Shown: one piece after another, positions 6,123-11,942 of the stretch
Layout of the letters: every line of letters starts with the position of its first letter
How positions within the stretch are numbered: position 1 is the stretch's first letter
Assembly (NCBI GenBank): GCA_030622805.1
Contig: JAUXFR010000008.1
Location: 1 to 13,290 of the forward strand
Source of the DNA: Anaerolineae bacterium
GTDB taxonomy: Bacteria > Chloroflexota > Anaerolineae > Anaerolineales > UBA4823
Direction of reading: 5' to 3'
DNA length: 13,290 nucleotides
Notes under the pieces: model-generated
What the model was told of the DNA's origin: nothing
Database searches by the model: none
Seen by the model: only the letters and a program-made list of their open reading frames with translations
Program-made: the position numbers and the translations under genes

Positions 6123-6884
6123 TTACTCTGCTGACATGTCTACCTGCCATGTAATCTTTACTAATTCTGGCAGTACCTGAGCGGCTGATCCCACTATGAA
6201 GTAGCTCGCATGCGGGGTTAAGCGTGTTTCCTGAATATTAATTTCTGCTACTTCAGCGCCGTTCTCCTGCGACAACAGGGGCAGTGTAGCCGCTGGCTCT
6301 ACAAGGGCGGATGTCCCGATCGACAGGAATAGATCACAGTTCTGGGCAGATTCCCAGGATGCCTGCAATGCTTCCGGAGGCAGGCTCTCACCAAACCAGA
6401 CTACGTCAGGACGCAGGTATGCACCGCAGTCAGGGCAGAGTGGTGGCTTATCTTCATATAGCTCCGGTTGATCGAAAATCGTTCCTTCGGTAGAGCATTT
6501 GCTGCGGTGCATATTGCCGTGAATTTCGATCACGTTCTTGCTGCCCGCCATTTGATGAAGCCCATCCACGTTCTGTGTGATCAGGGTGAAATCGGGGACT
6601 TGTGTTTCCATAATTACTAACGACCTGTGTCCCAGGTTCGGTTTTGCGTCAGTCACGAGATTCCGACGCCACTCGTACCACTCCCACACAAGTCGTGGAT
6701 CACGCTTGAAAGCCCCCGGTGTAGCGAGTTCTTCCGGTCTGTATCTTGCCCATAATCCGCTTTGTGCATCCCGGAAGGTAGGTACACCACTCTCTGCTGA
6801 TATCCCGGCTCCGGTGAGCACTGCAACCCTGCTGGCAGTACGCAGGGATTGGATCAATGCAGACGGGATGACAATTTCATCCAA
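6123..6884 (-). CDS. cobB: NAD-dependent protein deacylase, sirtuin family (CobB-like)
   Basis: The 253-residue enzyme removes acyl groups from lysine using NAD+, releasing nicotinamide. The sirtuin motifs are all present: GAGISAESGVPTFRD (25-39), TQNVDGLH (103-110), the catalytic His in IHG (H122), VVWFGE (161-166) and GTS (190-192). Y70 and R73 (YEWR) form the Tyr-x-x-Arg pair that in SIRT5 and CobB binds negatively charged acyl groups, so desuccinylase or demalonylase activity is plausible. The zinc site has C130, C150 and C153 but not the usual fourth Cys, as E. coli CobB also appears to lack. I start it at TTG 6884: AGGAG (6892-6896) lies seven bases before it, and the preceding gene ends at 6886. 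A longer upstream frame is only a shadow of that gene. The TAA abuts the next ATG. Confidence 0.93.
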   Translation of the reverse strand: MDEIVIPSALIQSLRTASRVAVLTGAGISAESGVPTFRDAQSGLWARYRPEELATPGAFKRDPRLVWEWYEWRRNLVTDAKPNLGHRSLVIMETQVPDFTLITQNVDGLHQMAGSKNVIEIHGNMHRSKCSTEGTIFDQPELYEDKPPLCPDCGAYLRPDVVWFGESLPPEALQASWESAQNCDLFLSIGTSALVEPAATLPLLSQENGAEVAEINIQETRLTPHASYFIVGSAAQVLPELVKITWQVDMSAE

Positions 6885-6885
6885 A

Positions 6886-7830
6886 TCAAGACTCCTGATC
6901 CATCCAGCGGTATTTTTTCCAGTAACGCTGAATGCCGTAGGAGGACATCCAGGAGGGGTTTGCGGCTTCATAAGCGTCAATCTGCTCCTGGGCAAACCCT
7001 TCCGCGATAGAGCGTTTGTGCGTCCATTTGAGGAATTCATCGTTGAGTTTTTCGATAGATAGATCGTCAGACATAACCGATTCGATCCAGGCCTCAACAT
7101 CATCCAGGCCAGATTGCAGCGCATTCAGGTGCCAGATTGGGTCGTTGAATATCCCGAAGTGGGTTGGGGCGATGCGTGCAAATTTCCCGAGTACAAACTC
7201 CGTTTGCAATCGTTTGTGGCTCGCTCGCCAATCTTCCAGAACAAATTCAGGCGGTGGCATGGGGATGCGCAGATGTTTGGTATCGCTCATCCGAACTCCA
7301 CCTATGTCTCCAGAAAAACATACGTCTTTATAAAGATAGGCATAGTGGTGTCTGGCGTGCCCGGGCGTATCCAATGCCTGGAAGCGAAGTCCATTGATCT
7401 CGATTATGTCTTCATCTTCCGGAATGATAAGTCGATCCGCTGGAACCGCCATGAATTCTCCCCATAGCTGATCCATTTGATCACCATAGATCCGCGCTGC
7501 GCTTGCGAGCAGCTTTTGCGGGTCCCGCATGTGAGGAGCGCCTATCGGATGCACGTAAATCGTGGCACCTTGACCTGCCAACCAGCCGGCAGCTCCAGCG
7601 TGATCGAGATGGATGTGTGTCAGCAGTACGTCGCTGACATCGGAAACAGAAAATCCGTAGGTTTCAAGACCAGACTGCAGGGCGGGGATTGTAGAGCCCG
7701 GGCCGCTTTCTACCAGTACAACGCCACCTGTATGTGGGATCATGTAAGATGCGATCGCGCCGTGGATGCCCATGAAGTTCAGATCAATGGTGTATGGATT
7801 ACCTTCTATAATTTCGACTTCTACAGACAT
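6886..7830 (-). CDS. Metallo-beta-lactamase fold hydrolase
   Basis: The 314-residue protein has the di-metal site of the metallo-beta-lactamase superfamily: THIHLDHAG (H72, H74, D76, H77), H158 in DTPGHARHH, D175 in FSGDIGG and a final His (H224) in APTHFGIF. The N-terminal half (about 10-225) is the hydrolase fold; the C-terminal part (about 226-314) is a helical extension rich in Trp, Glu and Tyr that probably shapes the substrate site. Such proteins cleave thioesters, lactones or phosphodiesters; the actual substrate cannot be told from the sequence. There is no signal peptide, so it is cytoplasmic. The ATG lies 12 bases after the aldo/keto reductase gene, and only one base separates its stop from the sirtuin start. 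Confidence 0.92.
   Translation of the reverse strand: MSVEVEIIEGNPYTIDLNFMGIHGAIASYMIPHTGGVVLVESGPGSTIPALQSGLETYGFSVSDVSDVLLTHIHLDHAGAAGWLAGQGATIYVHPIGAPHMRDPQKLLASAARIYGDQMDQLWGEFMAVPADRLIIPEDEDIIEINGLRFQALDTPGHARHHYAYLYKDVCFSGDIGGVRMSDTKHLRIPMPPPEFVLEDWRASHKRLQTEFVLGKFARIAPTHFGIFNDPIWHLNALQSGLDDVEAWIESVMSDDLSIEKLNDEFLKWTHKRSIAEGFAQEQIDAYEAANPSWMSSYGIQRYWKKYRWMDQES
6892..6896 (-). promoter_or_regulatory. Ribosome binding site that sets the sirtuin TTG start
   Basis: AGGAG on the minus strand, inside the last codons of the metallo-beta-lactamase-fold gene, lies seven bases before the TTG at 6884. No in-frame ATG or GTG near this place fits the sirtuin N-terminus. Confidence 0.65.
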
Positions 7831-7842
7831 TTTATGGTTCCT

Positions 7843-8811
7843 TTAATCTTCATTTTGATTGATACTAGCCTCTTCCAGCGTGTTCATATCGTCTTTACTC
7901 AGTTGAATCCCAACCGCAGCCAGGTTGTCCTCGAGTTGTTCGAGTGTGCGAGGACCGATGATTGGACTGGTGATCAGTGGATTGGAAAGCAGCCATGCCA
8001 GTGCGATCTGTGAAATTGTCATGCCATTCTGTTTTGCCATGGTACCCATCTTTTCAAGAAGCTTCCAGTTCTGTTCGGTAAAATAACGGCTGACACCTTT
8101 GGCACGCACGCTGTCTGGCACCTGGTCTGGTTGATATTTACCGGTTAAGAAACCACCCGCTAATGGGCTGTATGGGATCACACCCAGACCGTAAGTGCGG
8201 CATACGTCCGCAAGTTCTCGTTCGAATTCTTTTCTGTGAACCAGATTGTAGTGCGGCTGCAGGCTATTGTATCGAGCAAGTCCTGATTGATCAGAAGTCC
8301 ACAGGGCGCGCATCAGCCGCCAGGCTGGGTAGTTCGAGCAGCCGATGTAACGTACTTTGCCCTGGTGAACTAGATCGTCCAATGCGCGTAAAGTCTCGTC
8401 GATGGGGGTGCGATCGTCGTACGCGTGAGTCTGATAAAGGTCGATATATTCGGTGCCCAATCGGCGCAAAGATGCCTCAACAGCGTTCATTATGTGCGCT
8501 CTTGAGAGACCCTCATCGTTTGGTCCATCGCCCATCCTTCCCCGAACTTTGGTGGCAATAACGATCTTATCCCTGGGTATCGCGGTAGTTTTCAGCCACT
8601 TGCCGATGATACTTTCTGATATACCGCCCGGGTTGCCCTCTACCCAGCGTGAGTAGACATCCGCTGTATCCAGGAAGTTAATCCCTGCCTCGAATGCGGA
8701 ACTTAGGATGCGGAATGAGGTCGCCTCATCCGCCGACCAACCAAACTGCATGGTGCCTACGCATAACTCTGATACTTTTAGACCGGTGCGTCCAAGATTT
8801 CTATATTCCAT
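7843..8811 (-). CDS. Aldo/keto reductase
   Basis: This 322-residue protein is an NAD(P)H-dependent oxidoreductase of the aldo/keto reductase superfamily, reducing aldehydes or ketones in the cytoplasm. The (beta/alpha)8 barrel carries the catalytic tetrad: D48 and Y53 in FLDTADVYS, K88 in IATKVRG and H129 in YQTHAYDD. The cofactor-binding C-terminal part has SPIIGPRTLEQLEDN. The sequence is full length and resembles the YajO/general stress protein 69-like subgroup, but the substrate is unknown. The start is firmly set by AGGAGGT six bases before the ATG (8818-8824). It is the first gene of the long minus-strand operon, with 197 bases of non-coding sequence upstream. Confidence 0.95.
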   Translation of the reverse strand: MEYRNLGRTGLKVSELCVGTMQFGWSADEATSFRILSSAFEAGINFLDTADVYSRWVEGNPGGISESIIGKWLKTTAIPRDKIVIATKVRGRMGDGPNDEGLSRAHIMNAVEASLRRLGTEYIDLYQTHAYDDRTPIDETLRALDDLVHQGKVRYIGCSNYPAWRLMRALWTSDQSGLARYNSLQPHYNLVHRKEFERELADVCRTYGLGVIPYSPLAGGFLTGKYQPDQVPDSVRAKGVSRYFTEQNWKLLEKMGTMAKQNGMTISQIALAWLLSNPLITSPIIGPRTLEQLEDNLAAVGIQLSKDDMNTLEEASINQNED

Positions 8812-9008
8812 ATCAGTACCTCCTGGTTAAGATTGGTAGAGAGGAGCCAACACTTGAATGATACCTTGAATCTGTGCATCATTCCAATTATTGTGTTGTG
8901 GAATTTTTTTTAACTACCATAAACATATTTTATACGGACTTCTTTTTTTAAATCTGAACACAATGTAATGACACGCATGCACTGCTGCAGGATTGTCATA
9001 TTCTAAAT
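8812..9008 (-). promoter_or_regulatory. Upstream region of the eight-gene operon, with candidate promoter
   Basis: This AT-rich gap follows the SRPBCC-PDZ-DinB gene and precedes the aldo/keto reductase gene. On the minus strand TTCAGA (8953-8958) and TATAAA (8929-8934) are 18 bases apart, a fair but not strong promoter that would give a leader of about 110 bases. The leader contains a 6-base stem, ATTCCA/TGGAAT (8881-8886 and 8899-8904), and a direct repeat CTTGAAT (plus strand, 8853-8859 and 8865-8871). An 8-base inverted repeat, ATTGTGTT (8890-8897) and AACACAAT (8957-8964), flanks the proposed -10. Confidence 0.35.
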
Positions 9009-10217
9009 CTAACCATTTCTTGCGGCGTCGATACACGCCTGCATCTGTTCCATGTGTGCGTTATCGTGGTAAGGGGCTTCCAGTACTCCATACGCCAGTT
9101 GCCAGTAGCTGCCTTTTTGCTTAGAAAATTCTGGGGGCATTTTGGTGAACAAAACGACAGTCTCCCCCCTGGTGCGATCGAGCGCTGCGAGCATTTCGTT
9201 CAGGGTTGGGTACACAGAAACCGTCGCGTCGATAAAAGCCTGCAGGTTGCCCCCGAAGTCGTCCGCCCAACGTACATGCCCTCCGACAACCTCAGCGATG
9301 TACATTTGATAGAACTGCTCGCTCTGGAGCAGGTGAGCAAGGACTTCTTTGACGCTCCACTCGTCTGGAGATATTTTATATGAGGCTTCTTCTTCTGTGA
9401 CACCGTCAAGGAACTGCGAAAGGTTCTTCTGCATTTCCTTGTAGCGTTCCTTAACTGCCTCTGCCAGCTCTGCTGTTGTTTCTGGAATCTCATGAAGGGG
9501 TCTGCGAGAGAGTTCCATCATCACACTCATCTTTTCGGTTCCCCGGTAAAATACTACTTCTATTTTGTCACCTGCCTGATGTCCGTTGAGAACATTTCCA
9601 AGTGAGGCAAAATCGTTGGATATTTGCCCATCCATTTCAATGATCACATCGTCTTTCTGCAAGCCGGCAGCCCGTGCACCAAAGTCTTCGACCGTGTCAT
9701 CAATGCGTACACCTTTGCTAACGGGGATGCCAAGCTGTTCGGCAATATCTTCATCGAAATCAGTAAGGAGGATGCCCAACATAGGTCGCAGGACGAAACG
9801 CTGATCTTCACCGGTTTCCAGGACAGATGCCAGGTTCTTCAAACCCTTCGTCCAACCGTCCGAGCATTCTTCTCTCGTCTTTTCCCAGGCATCACCGATA
9901 CCCAATCCATCGTGCTTAAGGGTCAGCCTGGTTCCCTGATCCGTCTCAATGAGCAGGACCTCGACATAAGTTTGTCCGGGTTCTCTGCGACCGTTCCATG
10001 TAAAGGATACCAATTGGTTCTTTTCAAGCCTGGTATATTCTCCACTGGTATAGTAGCCGTCATTCCAGGCCATGTAGAAGCGACCACCCGGTTTTGGGTC
10101 CACGGTTGATATATCACAAAGCCACTGCCTGAGCGAGGTGGCGTTTGTGAAAGCTTTATAGACACGCGATAGAGAAGCATTTACGGTTTGTTCAAAATTA
10201 AGTGTTTCTGTGGACAT
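9009..10217 (-). CDS. Three-domain SRPBCC (AHSA1) - PDZ - DinB protein
   Basis: The 402-residue protein joins three recognisable domains. Residues 1-137 are an AHSA1-like SRPBCC domain: FEQTVNASLSRVYKAFTNAT, then RQWLCD, GGRFYMAW, a Thr-Trp strand and a final helix with GWTKGLKNLASVL. Residues about 146-238 are a PDZ domain with GVRIDDTVEDFGARAAGLQKDD... followed by IEMDGQ and two closing strands. Residues about 243-400 are a DinB-like four-helix bundle with EWSVKEVLAHLLQSE and YHDNAHMEQM; H295, H384 and H388 are likely metal ligands. There is no signal peptide, so the PDZ domain is cytoplasmic, unlike that of the DegP proteases. AGGAGG nine bases before the ATG at 10217 (10227-10232) fixes the start; an upstream in-frame extension from 10301 lacks a ribosome site. 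The function is unknown; ligand or thiol binding is a guess. Confidence 0.88.
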   Translation of the reverse strand: MSTETLNFEQTVNASLSRVYKAFTNATSLRQWLCDISTVDPKPGGRFYMAWNDGYYTSGEYTRLEKNQLVSFTWNGRREPGQTYVEVLLIETDQGTRLTLKHDGLGIGDAWEKTREECSDGWTKGLKNLASVLETGEDQRFVLRPMLGILLTDFDEDIAEQLGIPVSKGVRIDDTVEDFGARAAGLQKDDVIIEMDGQISNDFASLGNVLNGHQAGDKIEVVFYRGTEKMSVMMELSRRPLHEIPETTAELAEAVKERYKEMQKNLSQFLDGVTEEEASYKISPDEWSVKEVLAHLLQSEQFYQMYIAEVVGGHVRWADDFGGNLQAFIDATVSVYPTLNEMLAALDRTRGETVVLFTKMPPEFSKQKGSYWQLAYGVLEAPYHDNAHMEQMQACIDAARNG

Positions 10218-10226
10218 AGTATTTAA

Positions 10227-10232
10227 CCTCCT
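10227..10232 (-). promoter_or_regulatory. Strong ribosome binding site of the SRPBCC-PDZ-DinB gene
   Basis: The minus strand reads AAGGAGGTT, nine bases before the ATG at 10217. It decides the start against the in-frame codons up to 10301. The rest of the 214-base gap (10218-10431) holds no convincing promoter; it contains an inverted repeat AGCGG-TC-CCGCT (10312-10323) and a stem-loop described separately. Confidence 0.7.
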
Positions 10233-10366
10233 TTGAAATAAATGGATAGTCTGAAGCGGAACGATTATTCTACAATTGTTATAGTCCGTAAGTTTATACA
10301 CCTTAAATACTAGCGGTCCCGCTTATAGGTTCGTAGATAATCATCGAATAAGCTAAGGTTCATACC

Positions 10367-10391
10367 CTCGCTTGGCTGCCAGGAAAGCGAG
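10367..10391 (-). terminator. Stem-loop after the hemolysin III gene, weak terminator candidate
   Basis: CTCGCTT (10367-10373) and AAGCGAG (10385-10391) form a perfect 7-base stem with an 11-base loop, starting about 41 bases after the stop of the membrane protein gene in transcription order. No U-tract follows, so it is not a standard intrinsic terminator. It may instead protect the 3' end or be chance. Confidence 0.3.
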
Positions 10392-10431
10392 TACGTGTAT
10401 CCAGTGATAAATATACACCCCAAAACATAAG

Positions 10432-11103
10432 TCATAGATTGGGCAGCAGGTAATAAACCGCAATGAAATGGCAGGCGCTCCCGGCAAGAACAAATATATG
10501 CCATACCGCATGGTTGAAGGGGATTCGACGCCAAGCCAGGAAGATCACACCAATGGTGTAGATTACACCGCCGGCTGCAAGCCATGAGAGCGAGACAAGC
10601 GGGATTTTTGACAGCAGCCGTATACCAACAAACGCACCCAGCCATCCCATCAGCAGGTAGCCCACTGCCGATATTCTATGGAAGCGGTCGATAAAGAAAG
10701 CCTTGAACCCGATTCCAAATAATGCCAGCCCCCAGATCAGCCCGAGCAGTATCCAGCCCCACTTACCCCATAGGCTGATCACAAGGAACGGCGTGTAGGT
10801 TCCCGCGATCAGTAAGAATATGGCGGAATGATCAAATTTCTGGAAGATCTTCTTGAGTTTTGGCTGCTGTGTTGCGTGGTAGAGCGTTGACGCCAGATAC
10901 AGCAGCACCAGCGTAGAACCATATATAAGTACGCTGATTACCTGCCTGTGGTCGCCAAAGAGGATCGCCAGGATTACCAGCGTGATCAATCCAGCAATGC
11001 TGAGTGCTGTACCAATGCCGTGCGAAACGCTGTTTGCGATCTCTTCGGGGATTGAGTAAAGCGGCTGCCTCGGTTTTTGCAGGTTATTCTGACGTGACTC
11101 CAT
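10432..11103 (-). CDS. trhA: Hemolysin III / PAQR family membrane protein
   Basis: This 223-residue polytopic protein has about seven membrane helices from residue 33 to 221. Family motifs are EEIANSVSHGIG (20-31), S72-x3-H76 in ASTLYHAT, the D91-H92 pair in FDHSAIFLLIAGTYTP and H198-x3-H202 in FNHAVWH, with a further H212. These form the predicted Zn site of the PAQR/CREST superfamily, which also includes adiponectin receptors and TrhA of Bacillus, implicated in membrane fluidity control. Despite the historical hemolysin name, a toxin role is not implied. I start it at the ATG at 11103: it lies seven bases after the stop of a small gene whose end carries a Gly-codon-rich AGGGTGGG that can serve as ribosome site. 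A longer frame from 11190 would overlap that gene. Confidence 0.93.
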   Translation of the reverse strand: MESRQNNLQKPRQPLYSIPEEIANSVSHGIGTALSIAGLITLVILAILFGDHRQVISVLIYGSTLVLLYLASTLYHATQQPKLKKIFQKFDHSAIFLLIAGTYTPFLVISLWGKWGWILLGLIWGLALFGIGFKAFFIDRFHRISAVGYLLMGWLGAFVGIRLLSKIPLVSLSWLAAGGVIYTIGVIFLAWRRIPFNHAVWHIFVLAGSACHFIAVYYLLPNL

Positions 11104-11110
11104 ATTAGTG

Positions 11111-11284
11111 TTACCCACCCTGATCGGCGTGGAGCGTGTCAATAGTTTCCACGGCATGGTACAGATGAGGGATAACGATGCTGCCCCCAACGATCAAAGC
11201 AACGTTCAGAGCATCGAAAAGCTCACTATCCGACCCGCCAGCTTTTACGCATTGGATGAGGTGGTAGTCAATTCTGTTTGTCAT
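11111..11284 (-). CDS. Small carboxymuconolactone decarboxylase (AhpD-like) family protein, shortened
   Basis: This 57-residue reading frame has GAGG six bases before the ATG at 11284 (11291-11294) and ends seven bases before the next gene. The protein resembles the C-terminal half of the CMD/AhpD fold: a His-containing helix (DYHLIQCVKAGG), then the pattern SELFDALNVALIVGGSIVIP and a His-rich last helix ending VETIDTL. The usual domain has about 85 residues and often a CxxC pair in an upstream helix; here only C12 is present and the upstream helices are missing. An in-frame TAA just before the ATG shows it is not a longer gene read through. The codon pattern and operon fit support it as a real gene. 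It could be a natural small form or a remnant of a longer gene. Confidence 0.68.
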   Translation of the reverse strand: MTNRIDYHLIQCVKAGGSDSELFDALNVALIVGGSIVIPHLYHAVETIDTLHADQGG

Positions 11285-11309
11285 AATCATCCTCGGTTAT
11301 ATTTTAGCA

Positions 11310-11936
11310 TCAGAATACAAATCCTCTGATCCCTTCATAAATCAACACACCGCCAAAGATCACCAGGATCAGGATGCTCACCAGTGTCAGAGCTCTCACC
11401 ACTTTTGGACCCAACCGCCGCGTCTGGTGGAAGAGCAGCGCGATGGTGAGAAATCCGCCGACGAGAACGGTGTAGAATCCAAACAGGAAAGCAATCCCAG
11501 ACACAACCGACTGCCTCAAAGCGGTCAGCAGGATCGGTCCGTTTACCAGTGCCCAGAATGTGTACGGTCCCGGACTGAGCAGGTTCATCACAATGCCCTT
11601 TCGCATCACTCCCTGTGAATATTCTTGCGCTTCATCCAGCGTTTCGGATTGCGATTTCCACTGACGCAAGAAGTTTCCCGCCATGTAGAGTACAAAAATG
11701 CCACCCGCGATGCTGATCAAATAGAGGAAATGCGTTGGAAGCTGATCAAGCAGCAGCAGCATGAGCACGATGATGGGGAGGTCGCTGATGAGAGGCACAA
11801 AGGCGATGGGAGCGCTTCGCCGCCAACCACCAGTCAGTGTCTGATTGATCAGGTAGGTCTGGAAAGGACCGGGAGTGGCAGCCGCTGTAATCCCCAGTGC
11901 AGCGCCCTGAAGCAGGTAAACGATAGCTGTTGGCAC
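11310..11936 (-). CDS. LysE family translocator
   Basis: This 208-residue inner membrane protein has about six hydrophobic helices. The LysE/RhtB hallmark is in the first helix: LGITAAATPGPFQTYLI with TPGP at 21-24. A second family-like element is MNLLSPGPYTFW in the middle, where the Pro-Gly-Pro motif recurs. The family exports amino acids or other small solutes by proton exchange; the substrate cannot be deduced. The start is a GTG at 11936, six bases after the stop of the upstream transporter gene, so the two are co-transcribed and probably coupled, with only a weak ribosome site. The stop at 11310 is 25 bases before the small CMD-like gene. Confidence 0.88.
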   Translation of the reverse strand: MPTAIVYLLQGAALGITAAATPGPFQTYLINQTLTGGWRRSAPIAFVPLISDLPIIVLMLLLLDQLPTHFLYLISIAGGIFVLYMAGNFLRQWKSQSETLDEAQEYSQGVMRKGIVMNLLSPGPYTFWALVNGPILLTALRQSVVSGIAFLFGFYTVLVGGFLTIALLFHQTRRLGPKVVRALTLVSILILVIFGGVLIYEGIRGFVF

Positions 11937-11942
11937 GCGACT

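Noticed and set aside
6885..7124. Longer N-terminus for the sirtuin, up to an ATG at 7124
   Set aside because: It overlaps the metallo-beta-lactamase-fold gene, the extra 80 residues look like non-coding shadow, and a TTG with a good ribosome site sits exactly at the domain start.
7477..8013. Plus-strand frame of 178 codons
   Set aside because: It is the antisense shadow of the hydrolase and aldo/keto reductase genes, with no ribosome site or family likeness.
8881..8911. Hairpin ATTCCA/TGGAAT followed by a T-tract as a plus-strand terminator
   Set aside because: No plus-strand gene ends nearby, and the stem is short and AT-rich.
8968..8999. Stem ATGACA/TGTCAT after the SRPBCC-PDZ-DinB gene as an intrinsic terminator
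   Set aside because: The stem has only six pairs with a 20-base loop, and no U-tract follows on the minus strand.
9624..10109. Plus-strand frame of 161 codons opposite the SRPBCC-PDZ-DinB gene
   Set aside because: It is antisense to a protein with three recognisable domains, and its translation has no domain character.
10310..10645. Minus-strand frame of 111 codons overlapping the hemolysin III gene end
   Set aside because: It mostly shadows the membrane protein gene, and the non-overlapping part has no coding signal or ribosome site.
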